Source: Syntrophaceae bacterium UBA2210
Lineage (GTDB): Bacteria > Desulfobacterota > Syntrophia > Syntrophales > UBA2210
DNA: 64,000 bases
NCBI GenBank assembly: GCA_002327865.1
Contig: DCUQ01000009.1
Coordinates: 62,001 to 126,000 of the forward strand
Direction: 5' to 3'
A model generated the notes under the pieces. It was not told where the DNA came from. It saw nothing but the letters and a program-made list of their open reading frames with translations, and made no database searches. The position numbers and the translations under genes are program-made. Below, one piece after another: positions 1-8,740 of this stretch. The number at the start of each line of letters is the position of its first letter. Position 1 is the stretch's first letter.

Positions 1-799
1 GCAGAAGATCTTCCGGTACCGGCGAGCCTAGCAACAGGTCTAAAGTGTTTTTATCTTTCGCTACCTGCTGGATGTAGAGGGCGAGTTCTTCCCGGGCTGT
101 ATAGACCTGCGTCTGTGACTGGCGCAGTGCCAGTTCGTTTACAACTCCGACATCGTAACGCTTTTGCGTCAAATCAAAGGCGGCCTGTCGTGTTTCCAAC
201 GTCGCCTGAGCCAGTTTGAGCGCCTCCCGATCCGCGGCAAGGGTCAGATACGCGCCGGCGACCACGGATATCAGCGAGATCTGCGCACTTCGCCCTGCCT
301 CAGTCGTGGCCAAAAATTCCTGCAACGCCTGATCTTTCAGGTTGCGAATGCGACCAAAGAAGTCTATTTCCCAGGAGCTGATCCCCAGACTGACACCGTA
401 TTCTTCGGCAATTCTCGATTCTCCGGTGGTTGAGAGATCGGCAGGTACCCGCTTTTTAATCCCACTTCCGGCCGCATTTACCGCCGGCAGGAGTTCGGCC
501 CGCTGAATACCGTAAAGCGCCCTTGCTCTCTCTACGTTCAGGGCGGCAAGCCTCAGATCGCGATTATTTTCCAGGGCCATTTCGATGACCTTCCTGAGAC
601 GCTCATCGGTAAAAAATTCCCGCCATGTCAACTCATGTACAACCTGGGAAACGGCCGAGATATCCGAACTTTCAGGGGCGGCAACATTTTCCCAGCCTGC
701 AGGGACCGGTGCCTCGGGGCGCGTATATTCCGGGGCGAGCGAACAGCCGCTCAGAAGAACCAATATCCCAATCAGTATAGAAAATAGTTGCTTATTCAT
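1..799 (-). CDS. Outer membrane efflux lipoprotein (OprM/NodT family), 3' end cut by window edge
   Basis: About 266 codons are visible, open to base 1 with no stop, so the C-terminal part is missing. The start at 799 (ATG) overlaps the end of the RND gene by 8 bases. The protein begins MNKQLFSILIG, has a lipoprotein signal with lipobox LLSGC, then APEYTRPEAPVPAGW, typical of OprM-type channels. The rest shows long amphipathic helices with the LAALNVERARALYGIQRAELLP pattern split over the alpha-barrel repeats. It should form the outer membrane channel for the RND pump encoded just upstream in the same operon. The family is clear; the substrate is not. Confidence 0.9.
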   Translation of the reverse strand, partial: MNKQLFSILIGILVLLSGCSLAPEYTRPEAPVPAGWENVAAPESSDISAVSQVVHELTWREFFTDERLRKVIEMALENNRDLRLAALNVERARALYGIQRAELLPAVNAAGSGIKKRVPADLSTTGESRIAEEYGVSLGISSWEIDFFGRIRNLKDQALQEFLATTEAGRSAQISLISVVAGAYLTLAADREALKLAQATLETRQAAFDLTQKRYDVGVVNELALRQSQTQVYTAREELALYIQQVAKDKNTLDLLLGSPVPEDLL

Positions 800-3700
800 G
801 GCCTTGACCCCCCGATTGATCGACTGTACTTTGACCGGCGGAACCGCGTTTAATCTGCTTACCGAATATCTTCTCGACCAGCACATAGAAAAACGGGGAG
901 AAGATAACCACCAGAACGGTGGCTGTAATCATTCCGCCCAACACCCCGGTTCCGATGGCATTCTGTGCGCCCGCTCCGGCGCCCTTGGTTATCGTGAGCG
1001 GCAAAACCCCGAATCCGAAGGCCAGTGAGGTCATGACAATCGGACGGAATCTCAACTTCGCCCCTTCCAGTGTGGCTTCGATCAGTCCCATTCCTTTCAT
1101 CATACCGGCCTTCGCGAATTGTACGATCAGGATCGCGTTTTTCGTAGCCAGACCCATCGTGGTCAAAAGACCGATCTGGAAATAGACATCATTAGACATA
1201 CCCCGCATACTTGATGCCATGATTCCTCCTATTACTCCAAGGGGCAGTATCAAAAGGATTGAAATGGGTATGGTCCAGCTTTCATAAAGAGCTGCCAGGC
1301 ACAGAAAGATAACGAAAACCGAAAACGCGTACAGCAGGGGTGCCTGAGAACTCGACATACGCTCCTGATAAGAAAGACCGGTCCAGTCGAAACCTACCCC
1401 CTGCGGCAATTTTGTAACCGCCTCTTCCATAGCCTTCATCGCTTCACCCGAACTCCTTCCCGGAGCAGGCTCACCCCAGATATTGATGGAAGGGAAACCG
1501 TTGAAACGTTCCAGTCTCGGGGAACCGGATGTCCAGCGACCAGAGGCGAAAGAGGAAAAGGGAACCATTGTACCCGACATATTGCGGACATTGAGTTTAT
1601 CTATATCCCTGGGGAGCATACGATAAGGGGCATCCGCCTGTACATAGACCCGTTTGACCTCGCCGCCTTTTACAAAATCGTTGACATATGCGCTGCCGAA
1701 GGCCGTCGCGAGTGTGCTGTGAATCGAAGTAATGGGAATCCCCAGCGCTCCCGCCTTTTCCCAGTCCACATCGACGCGGTATTCGGGAACATCTTCCATG
1801 CCGTTGGGTCGAACAGCGGTCAATCGCGGGTCCTGTGAAGCGATACCCAGGAGCTGATTCCGGATATTCATCAAGTTTGCATGCCCGAGACCGCCCCGGT
1901 CCAGAAGTTCAAAATTAAATCCTTTCGCGATACCCAGCTCCGCAACCGCCGGCGGAGGGAAAACAAATATCATGGCGTTTCTTATACTTGAAAGTGCAAC
2001 GGTTGCCCTGCCGGCTATGGCCTTGGCCTTAAGATCGCTGCGATTTCTGAGTTCCCAGTCTCTCAATCTCACAAACACCATGCCATTGTTCTGTGACCTT
2101 CCGGAGAAGCTTATACCTGTAAGTGTCATACAGGATTCTACCGCTTCTTTCTCATGCTCTTTGAAGTATTGTTCAATCTTTTTAGCGACTTCTCTGGTCT
2201 GTTCCAGGGTAGCTCCCTTGGGCATAATGACCTGGGCAAGTAATACCCCCTGATCTTCCTCGGGCAGGTAGGAGGTAGGCATCCTCAGATACAGGAAACC
2301 CATGGCAGCCACGATCATCAAGAAAATGACAAGGTAACGGATTTTTCTGGTAAGGGAGTATCCAACTAACTTCACATAATAATCTCTGATGCTGAAGAAG
2401 ATTCGATCGAACCATTTAAAAAACGGCCTCAGGAAAAAAATCGCATTTTCAGCAGGTTCATGCCCGGCCTTCACCGGCTTGAGCAGAGAAGCGCAGAGAA
2501 CCGGCGTCAGTATCAGAGCCACGACAACCGACAGCAGCATGGAGGCAATTATGGTTATGGAAAACTGGCGATAGATTATACCGGTCGAACCGGGGAAAAA
2601 CGCCATGGGTCCGAAAACCGCCGAGAGCACGAGCCCGATACCTATAAGGGCACTTGTGATCTGCTCCATCGATTTTGCGGTTGCCTCCTTGGGAGGCAAC
2701 CCTTCCTCGCTCATTATCCGTTCCACGTTTTCAACCACTACGATAGCATCGTCCACCAGGAGTCCGATAGCAAGCACCATGGCAAACATGGTCAGCATGT
2801 TTATGGAAAATCCGAAAAGCCCCAGCATTGCGAAGGTTCCCAGTATAACAACGGGTACCGCGATCGTGGGAATCAACGTGGCCCTCATATTGCCCAGGAA
2901 CAGCCACATAACCAGGAATACGAGCAGAATCGCTTCGAAGAGGGTCTTTACAACTTCATTAATGGCAACACTGATGAAGGGAGTCGTATCGTACGGGTAA
3001 ACGACCTTCAACCCCGCAGGGAAGAACCTGCTCAGCTCCTCCATCTTCGCCTTGACCGCATCGGCAGTATCAAGGGCATTCGCCCCCGCGGCCTGCAGGA
3101 TTGCCAGACCTGAGGCGGGTCTGCCGTCATATTCGGCCTCTATATCGTATACTTCTGTTCCCAGCTCTACCGTGCCGACATCACGCACCCTTACAATGGA
3201 ACCGTCCTGGTTGATCCGTACAGGTACATCGGCAAATTCATCGGGTGTTTTGAGCATGTTCTGAACCACGATGGAAGCGTTCAGCCGCTGGTCTTCAACT
3301 GCGGGGGCACCACCCAGCTGTCCGGCGGAAACTTCCACGTTGTATGATTTCAGTGCGGTTATGACATCCGTTATTGTCAAATGGTAATCCGTCAACTTGT
3401 CGGGATTGAGCCAGATACGCATGGCGTATCCGCTTCCGTAGATCATAACCTCGCCGACACCCGGGACACGCGCCAATATTTTTTCCAGATTTGATTTTGC
3501 GTAGTCCTGAATATCAGACCTGTCCATGCTGCCGTCTTCCGATATAAGGCCGACTACCAGCAGATAATTATGTGTGGATTTGTTTACCGTTACCCCTCTC
3601 GTTCTGACAGCTTCAGGAAGGCTGGCCGTTGCGGTCTGGAGTTTGTTCTGAACCTGGGACCATGCAAAATCGGGATCGGTCCCCGCTTCGAAGGTAAGTT

Positions 3701-3977
3701 CTATGCGCGAGCTTCCTGATGAATCGCTTGTGGCAGACATGTACAGCATCCTGTCCAGCCCGGTCATCTTCTGTTCAATGATCTGCGTTACGCTGTTTTC
3801 AACGGTCTCAGCCGAAGCTCCGGGATAGTATGCCTCAACAGATATAGACGGAGGTGCGATGGGAGGGTACTGGGATATGGGCAGGTTATAGATCGCGAGT
3901 CCTCCCGCAGTCATAATGATGATGGCTATGACCCAGGCAAAAACGGGACGATCCAGAAAAAATTTAGATAACATCAT
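792..3977 (-). CDS. RND efflux pump inner membrane protein (HAE1/AcrB family)
   Basis: The product is 1061 residues, close to the usual length for hydrophobe/amphiphile efflux pumps such as AcrB and MexB. It starts MMLSKFFLDRPVFAWV, the standard N-terminus, followed by a first membrane helix. The central helix near residues 400-425 carries the paired acidic residues of the proton relay (GLLVDDAIVVVENVER). Two large periplasmic loops follow TM1 and TM7. GGAGG precedes the start by 3 bases for the first ATG and 6 for the second, so either Met may be used. It is third in a tetR-mfp-rnd-omf operon and should export amphiphilic compounds using the proton gradient; the actual substrate cannot be read from sequence. 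Confidence 0.95.
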   Translation of the reverse strand: MMLSKFFLDRPVFAWVIAIIIMTAGGLAIYNLPISQYPPIAPPSISVEAYYPGASAETVENSVTQIIEQKMTGLDRMLYMSATSDSSGSSRIELTFEAGTDPDFAWSQVQNKLQTATASLPEAVRTRGVTVNKSTHNYLLVVGLISEDGSMDRSDIQDYAKSNLEKILARVPGVGEVMIYGSGYAMRIWLNPDKLTDYHLTITDVITALKSYNVEVSAGQLGGAPAVEDQRLNASIVVQNMLKTPDEFADVPVRINQDGSIVRVRDVGTVELGTEVYDIEAEYDGRPASGLAILQAAGANALDTADAVKAKMEELSRFFPAGLKVVYPYDTTPFISVAINEVVKTLFEAILLVFLVMWLFLGNMRATLIPTIAVPVVILGTFAMLGLFGFSINMLTMFAMVLAIGLLVDDAIVVVENVERIMSEEGLPPKEATAKSMEQITSALIGIGLVLSAVFGPMAFFPGSTGIIYRQFSITIIASMLLSVVVALILTPVLCASLLKPVKAGHEPAENAIFFLRPFFKWFDRIFFSIRDYYVKLVGYSLTRKIRYLVIFLMIVAAMGFLYLRMPTSYLPEEDQGVLLAQVIMPKGATLEQTREVAKKIEQYFKEHEKEAVESCMTLTGISFSGRSQNNGMVFVRLRDWELRNRSDLKAKAIAGRATVALSSIRNAMIFVFPPPAVAELGIAKGFNFELLDRGGLGHANLMNIRNQLLGIASQDPRLTAVRPNGMEDVPEYRVDVDWEKAGALGIPITSIHSTLATAFGSAYVNDFVKGGEVKRVYVQADAPYRMLPRDIDKLNVRNMSGTMVPFSSFASGRWTSGSPRLERFNGFPSINIWGEPAPGRSSGEAMKAMEEAVTKLPQGVGFDWTGLSYQERMSSSQAPLLYAFSVFVIFLCLAALYESWTIPISILLILPLGVIGGIMASSMRGMSNDVYFQIGLLTTMGLATKNAILIVQFAKAGMMKGMGLIEATLEGAKLRFRPIVMTSLAFGFGVLPLTITKGAGAGAQNAIGTGVLGGMITATVLVVIFSPFFYVLVEKIFGKQIKRGSAGQSTVDQSGGQGHE

Positions 3978-3993
3978 GTGCCTCCGTAAGTCG

Positions 3994-5199
3994 TTATTGC
4001 GTTTTCACATCTGATCCGGCAGCGGGGTCGGCCACGGCCTTATTTTCTCCAAAAGGAACAACTTTTACGGAAACCCCGGGTCTTATTTTCTGAATCCCTT
4101 CGACGATAACTTTATCGCCGGCGGCAAGACCGGAAGTCACCAGCCACTGATTACCGACAGCCCGGTCTATGGTGAGCTGCCTTTGCTCAACCTTGTCCTG
4201 CGAATCAACGAGCAGCGCGAGAGGATTGCCCTTGGGATCGCGTGATACTGCCTGATGAGGGATAAGTATGGCCTGTTTGTCCACTCCCTCCGGCACCACC
4301 GCGCGAACGAACATGCCGGGCAGGAGAAGATTGTCAGGATTGGGGAAAACCGCACGCAGGGTAACGGTTCCAGTCGATTTGTCGACGGTAACATCCTGAA
4401 ACTCCAGAATCCCCTCTAATGGATACACGGTCCCGTCATCCAGCAGCAGTTTGATTTTTTTATGATTATTCCCGTTACTGCTCAAATGGCCGGTTTCCAG
4501 ACTCCGTCTTAGACGCAACAGTTTTGCCGTCGATTGGGGAACATCCACATATATGGGGTCAAGCTGTTGCACCGTTACCAACGGAGTAGGCTGACTGGCC
4601 GTTACCAGTGCCCCTTCCGTTACATTGGATCTGCCGGTCCTGCCCGGGATCGGCGCGCTTACAGAAGTATATCCCAGATTGATACGTGCGGACTTTACAG
4701 CCGCCTCCCAGTATTTAACATCTGCCTCCGTCTGTTTGAGGGCGGATTCGGTATCATCAAGATCCTGCCGGCTTACGGCTTTCAAGGAAAGCAGTTCCCG
4801 GTAACGTTCAACCCTTGACCGGATGGCAGGCAGATTTGCCTGGGCCCTCGCAAGGGATGCCGCGGCGCTGTCGTACGCCGCCTGAAAGAGCGCGGGATCG
4901 ATACGGTATAAGAGCTGCCCCTCTTTTACGACGGACCCCTCTCTGAACAGACGCTCCTTGATAATACCGCTAACCTGAGGACGGATTTCGGCTATTCTGA
5001 AGGCGGCAGTGCGGCCTGGCAATTCAGTGGTCAAGACAACCTGCTCAGGTTGAACCGTCAACACGGCGACTTCCGGCGCGGGGCGCTGCGGTTGTTCACG
5101 TTCGGTGCTTTCGCATCCCGCCAGTAAAAAACCGGCCAGCAGGATCACCGGAATTACATTCCACGTGATAAATTTGTAATCCTTTATACTGAATCGCAT
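3994..5199 (-). CDS. RND pump periplasmic adaptor (membrane fusion protein, AcrA/MexA family)
   Basis: The product is 401 residues with a lipoprotein signal (LLAGFLLAGC) and the AcrA/MexA start of the mature part (RPAPEVAVLTVQPEQV). It contains the lipoyl half-motifs, an alpha-hairpin (residues about 100-175), a beta-barrel and a membrane-proximal domain ending in AAGDKVIVEGIQKIRPG, all in the family order. The start has an upstream GAGGAG. It lies 16 bases before the RND gene, so the two are cotranscribed. It should link the RND trimer to the outer membrane channel. The family assignment is firm. Confidence 0.94.
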   Translation of the reverse strand: MRFSIKDYKFITWNVIPVILLAGFLLAGCESTEREQPQRPAPEVAVLTVQPEQVVLTTELPGRTAAFRIAEIRPQVSGIIKERLFREGSVVKEGQLLYRIDPALFQAAYDSAAASLARAQANLPAIRSRVERYRELLSLKAVSRQDLDDTESALKQTEADVKYWEAAVKSARINLGYTSVSAPIPGRTGRSNVTEGALVTASQPTPLVTVQQLDPIYVDVPQSTAKLLRLRRSLETGHLSSNGNNHKKIKLLLDDGTVYPLEGILEFQDVTVDKSTGTVTLRAVFPNPDNLLLPGMFVRAVVPEGVDKQAILIPHQAVSRDPKGNPLALLVDSQDKVEQRQLTIDRAVGNQWLVTSGLAAGDKVIVEGIQKIRPGVSVKVVPFGENKAVADPAAGSDVKTQ

Positions 5200-5220
5200 T
5201 AGACTCTCCTCTTATTAATA

Positions 5221-5250
5221 AAAATCGCCCTGAAGCTTTCGCGTTCAGGG
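5221..5250 (-). terminator. Hairpin with T-tract between tetR and the pump genes
   Basis: CCCTGAA (5228-5234) and TTCAGGG (5244-5250) form a 7-bp stem with a 9-base loop. On the minus strand the stem is followed by CGATTTTTATT. This looks like a weak intrinsic terminator or attenuator that reduces read-through from the regulator gene into the adaptor and pump genes. Function is inferred from structure only. Confidence 0.55.
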
Positions 5251-5306
5251 ATTACGGCGTATAATTCCCTTATTCTTTAAATGATTACAAAAAACCTGTT
5301 TGTATC

Positions 5307-5921
5307 TTATTGCTTTCTTCTCAATCCTTCCATAAATATACTTATGATCTGTCTTGCGTCTTGTTCGACATCCCCTGAAATCCCGTCACGGATCCTTTGC
5401 ATCACCATTCCCATATTGGCCTCGATGAACATGGCGGCAATCTTCATCGAATCCATAGGAGCAAAAAGTCCTGTATCTACGCCCTCATTCAGGACCTCGG
5501 CAACCTTGCTTAAAAGCGTCAAGTATCTGTCGTCGTTGAAGCGATTCTTTTCGGAATGTATCCTTTCACGGTCATAAAAAAGTATCCGGATCAGATCCTG
5601 CTGTTCGTCAAAAAACTGAAGGTTAAGGCGGGAAAAATCTTCGAGCCTTTTATCGGGCGCTTTATCGGCATCCATTATGCCGGTCAGTTCTACAATCAGA
5701 GGTTCAAAGCTGGCTTCGACCGCGGCGTCAAGGATCTCTTCCTTGTTTTTGAAATAGACATACAGAGTCCCCTTTGCGACTCCCGCCTCCATTGCCACGC
5801 GATCCATCGTAATACCCTGAACACCGTCACGCATCAGCAACCCTATGACGGCGTCGAGGACACCCTGGCGCATAAAGGCCTCCATGGCCTTTTTCCGTTC
5901 TTGCTTTTTGTGATAACGCAT
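5307..5921 (-). CDS. TetR/AcrR family transcriptional regulator
   Basis: The product is about 204 residues from the ATG at 5921, which has GGAAGG nine bases upstream; an in-frame ATG at 5942 is possible but has no good ribosome site. The N-terminal helix-turn-helix reads GVQGITMDRVAMEAGVAKGTLYVYFKNKEEIL, the classic TetR recognition helix. The C-terminal part is helical with a Met-rich stretch (IEANMGMVMQRIRDG) likely lining a ligand pocket. It is first in the RND pump operon, so it most likely represses the pump until an amphiphile binds. Confidence 0.92.
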   Translation of the reverse strand: MRYHKKQERKKAMEAFMRQGVLDAVIGLLMRDGVQGITMDRVAMEAGVAKGTLYVYFKNKEEILDAAVEASFEPLIVELTGIMDADKAPDKRLEDFSRLNLQFFDEQQDLIRILFYDRERIHSEKNRFNDDRYLTLLSKVAEVLNEGVDTGLFAPMDSMKIAAMFIEANMGMVMQRIRDGISGDVEQDARQIISIFMEGLRRKQ

Positions 5922-6275
5922 GATAGAAAACCTTCCGGTCATTTTCTAGACTGACCAGTTCAAATATAACCTTTGCAATTGCTTGTCAAGCAATATTTGT
6001 CGTGCATCGGACTCTGGTCCAATTCTCCAGGTCACCGGGGAATAATCCCCGATGCTTATCAGCCTGTCCGCTTTTTCCTGAAGGCGGCCGGGTGAGAATG
6101 CAACCGTAACGAATATGAATTCAATTTTGGTGTTATTTATGCTACTGCACAGGGAAATGCGAACTGTGTGGAATCATGCACATCAGAGATCAAATCGATA
6201 CTCCGGATGCGTATATTGCCGGCCATACTCTTTCGATCCGGCTCCTAGACTGAAAAAACAAAAAGGGAAAGAATA
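5922..6275. other. Divergent intergenic region between tetR and lpxR-like gene
   Basis: This stretch separates the leftward efflux operon from the rightward lipid A deacylase gene. It holds the candidate TetR operator at 5978-5994. I see no credible reading frame or RNA gene in it. Confidence 0.6.
5978..5994. promoter_or_regulatory. Candidate TetR operator, 17-bp perfect palindrome
   Basis: ATTGCTTG-T-CAAGCAAT is a perfect inverted repeat about 57 bases upstream of the tetR start. The position and symmetry fit a TetR-type operator controlling the pump operon. Binding is inferred. Confidence 0.6.
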
Positions 6276-7343
6276 GTGACGTACCTCCGCAGGACACCAT
6301 ACATTATAATATTATTGTCGATCACAGTGTGGTGCCTGTTTTTTATTCCCCTGCGAGCCGGGGCTGACGATGATATCGCGCGACGCATGGGCACAGTTAC
6401 CCTGTATATGGAGAATGATTTCTTCTACAAGACGGATCGTCAGTACACACACGGAACAAAGATCTCATGGATCTCGCCGGATCTTTCATCATATCGAGAC
6501 GACCCGCACATGCCCTCATGGAGTTATCCGATCATTAAAAATCTGCCCTTTATTAATGATCCGGGATACCAGCGTTCCATATCCTTTTCACTGGGCCAGA
6601 ATATATACACACCGGAGGAGATTGAGCGGAGCGATCTCATAAGAGACGACCGGCCCTACGCCGGCATAACATATCTGGCAATCGGATTTCACAGCAAGAA
6701 CGACCGCCGGATGGATACCCTCGAGTTCGATGCCGGTATCGTCGGCCCTCACTCATATGCGGAAAATGTTCAGAGAGTCATCCACCAGTGGGTCGCGGCA
6801 ACCGATCCCCAGGGGTGGGAACACCAGTTGAACGACGAGCCCTTCATTAATATGTTCTTCGAGCGCAAATGGCGACTGTTCAGAGAAGAATGTTCAGGGG
6901 GACTGGGTTTCGATTTTATTCCCCATATAGGCGCAGGTATCGGAAATGCCTTTACCCTTGCGAGCACGGGAGGGGAATTACGCCTCGGTTGGCATCTTCC
7001 GAATGATTTCGGGACGTATATCATCACACCGGGCTCGGATAATAACGCCCCGCTGGACGATGCCGATTCGAAACTCTACAGCATACTTCATCGCGCCGGT
7101 GCGCATTTCTTCTTCGCCGTTAATGGATCGGCCGTGGCACGAAATATTCTTTTAGACGGTAACACGTTCCGGGACAGCCATAGTGTCGACAAGAAACATT
7201 TTGTCGCCTGTTTTGTCGGAGGAATCGGATTTATGGCAGGTCGTTTCAAAATTACATACTCCCACGTCTATCAGACAAAAGAATTTGAGACTCAGGAGAA
7301 AGAACAACAGTACGGCGCGATATCGCTATCCCGTACATTTTGA
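6276..7343 (+). CDS. LpxR-like outer membrane lipid A deacylase (DUF2219)
   Basis: The product is 355 residues with a GTG start preceded by AAAGGGAAAG and a signal peptide ending near RAGADDD. The mature N-terminus has YMENDFFYKTDRQYTHG, which matches the LpxR active-site region: the Asn-Asp pair and the YTHG segment. The rest alternates short beta strands and loops and ends in aromatic F, as expected for an outer membrane beta-barrel. LpxR removes the 3'-acyloxyacyl group from lipid A in Salmonella, so this protein likely remodels lipid A. It stands alone, with no obvious operon partner. The exact activity is an inference from family. Confidence 0.82.
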   Translation: MTYLRRTPYIIILLSITVWCLFFIPLRAGADDDIARRMGTVTLYMENDFFYKTDRQYTHGTKISWISPDLSSYRDDPHMPSWSYPIIKNLPFINDPGYQRSISFSLGQNIYTPEEIERSDLIRDDRPYAGITYLAIGFHSKNDRRMDTLEFDAGIVGPHSYAENVQRVIHQWVAATDPQGWEHQLNDEPFINMFFERKWRLFREECSGGLGFDFIPHIGAGIGNAFTLASTGGELRLGWHLPNDFGTYIITPGSDNNAPLDDADSKLYSILHRAGAHFFFAVNGSAVARNILLDGNTFRDSHSVDKKHFVACFVGGIGFMAGRFKITYSHVYQTKEFETQEKEQQYGAISLSRTF

Positions 7344-7684
7344 ACTGAGACCGCCTGAATACCGCTCCCTTTGCAGTGCCCGGCACGTTCGAAAACAAAA
7401 CTCGGGATAATACGAGCTTTGCCTAGGCAGGATTGAATCTCCCCTCAACAAGTTGCGGGGAATCTCCGACTGTTAAGGAATTTTTCATTTTTTATTCGCT
7501 CGCTAACCCCGCCGCAAGCAGCGGGGAATGCGCTCGCTGTTCAGTTCAAGGGGAAAAACGCCGGGCGGACAAACAGTACATGGCTATTATCTTGCAACAA
7601 ATCCCAAGGTTTGATAGTGTCCGCGCGTGATGCATGGCAATACGTGTTTTGCACGCATAAGAAATTTCCGGCAGGAGTTGTTTT
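7344..7684. other. Intergenic region carrying repeat copy A
   Basis: This is the gap before asnA. Its main content is the repeat at 7432-7549, described separately. A 65-codon reading frame covering it is not credible as a gene, since it spans the repeat. No promoter could be picked with confidence. Confidence 0.6.
7432..7549 (+). repeat. Intergenic hairpin repeat, copy A (inverted copy at 54394-54517)
   Basis: About 118 bases closely match, in inverted orientation, the segment at 54394-54517. Shared blocks include CAACAAGTTGCGGGG, ATTCGCTCGCTAACCCC and GCAGCGGGGAATGC. Each copy contains two hairpins around CCCC/GGGG arms and an AT-rich centre, and has short ends of the TTGAA/TTCAA type. It codes for nothing convincing. 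It resembles a dispersed palindromic element of the REP or miniature-element kind. Confidence 0.8.
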
Positions 7685-8725
7685 ATGGAATCAAATCTTT
7701 ACATACCGAAGAAATATAAACCGTTACTGGATCTGAGCGAAACAGAAAAAGCTATCGGTCAGATCAAAACCTTTTTCCAGACTAATCTGTCTTTCGAACT
7801 GAATCTTATGCGCGTAACGGCTCCCTTGTTCGTCAGATCGGGCACGGGGATCAACGATGATCTTAACGGTATTGAAAAACCTGTCTCTTTCAAAGTAAAA
7901 GGAGCCGGCGATATGGGTGTCGAGATGGCACAATCCCTGGCGAAGTGGAAGCGTATGATGCTGGCTGATTACAGCGTAAAACAGGGCCATGGTTTATGCG
8001 CAGACATGAATGCGGTAAGACCCGACGAGGTGCTCGATAACACGCATTCAATATATGTCGACCAGTGGGACTGGGAGCGGGTGATATCGGAAGAGGAACG
8101 AAACCTGGAATTTCTGAAATGCATCGTCAGGAAGATATATGATGTCATACGGCGGGCCGAAAAGTACATCTGTTACCGGCGCAATGTCATCGAACCGATA
8201 CTTCCCGAAGAAATAACCTTCATCCACAGCGAGGAACTGGAAGAAATGTATCCCGACCTTGAACCAAAGGAACGGGAAAACATAGCATGCAAGGAATATG
8301 GAGCTATCTTCCTCATAGGAATCGGAGCGAAACTGAAAAACGGCAAGCCGCACGACGGCCGAGCACCCGATTATGACGACTGGTCCACTCCCACCGCGAA
8401 CGGGCGAAAAGGACTTAACGGAGACATCCTCGTGTACTACCCGGTCTTCGACTGCGCGTATGAACTTTCCTCCATGGGAATCCGTGTAGATCCCGAGACC
8501 CTTCTTAAACAACTGGAGATCACCGGCAACATGGAAAGACAGGATCTTTTCTTTCACCGGCGTCTGCTCAAAGGAGAGCTTCCCCTGTCTATCGGAGGGG
8601 GCATAGGCCAGTCAAGGCTTTGCATGTTTTACCTCAGAAAGGCGCATATAGGCGAAATACAGGCAAGTATATGGCCCGAAGACATGATTAAAAAATGTCT
8701 TAAGAACAAAATCTTTTTACTGTAA
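7685..8725 (+). CDS. asnA: Aspartate--ammonia ligase (asparagine synthetase A)
   Basis: The 346-residue product matches AsnA from end to end. It makes asparagine from aspartate, ammonia and ATP in the cytosol. Recognisable parts are FVRSGTGINDDLNG, the FKVKGAGDMGVEMAQSLAKWKR segment (about residues 60-80), and the class II synthetase-like C-terminus with LSIGGGIGQSRLCM. GGCAGGAG lies before the ATG. asnS follows 15 bases later, so asparagine synthesis and its tRNA charging are probably cotranscribed. Ammonia use rather than glutamine suits an anaerobe with free ammonium. Confidence 0.96.
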   Translation: MESNLYIPKKYKPLLDLSETEKAIGQIKTFFQTNLSFELNLMRVTAPLFVRSGTGINDDLNGIEKPVSFKVKGAGDMGVEMAQSLAKWKRMMLADYSVKQGHGLCADMNAVRPDEVLDNTHSIYVDQWDWERVISEEERNLEFLKCIVRKIYDVIRRAEKYICYRRNVIEPILPEEITFIHSEELEEMYPDLEPKERENIACKEYGAIFLIGIGAKLKNGKPHDGRAPDYDDWSTPTANGRKGLNGDILVYYPVFDCAYELSSMGIRVDPETLLKQLEITGNMERQDLFFHRRLLKGELPLSIGGGIGQSRLCMFYLRKAHIGEIQASIWPEDMIKKCLKNKIFLL

Positions 8726-8740
8726 GAGGACAAGTGGACA

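Noticed and set aside
2460..3113. 217-codon plus-strand frame inside the RND pump gene
   Set aside because: It is antisense to a full-length, well conserved gene and has no family resemblance or ribosome site.
7433..7630. 65-codon frame upstream of asnA
   Set aside because: It runs through the dispersed hairpin repeat, so translation is unlikely.
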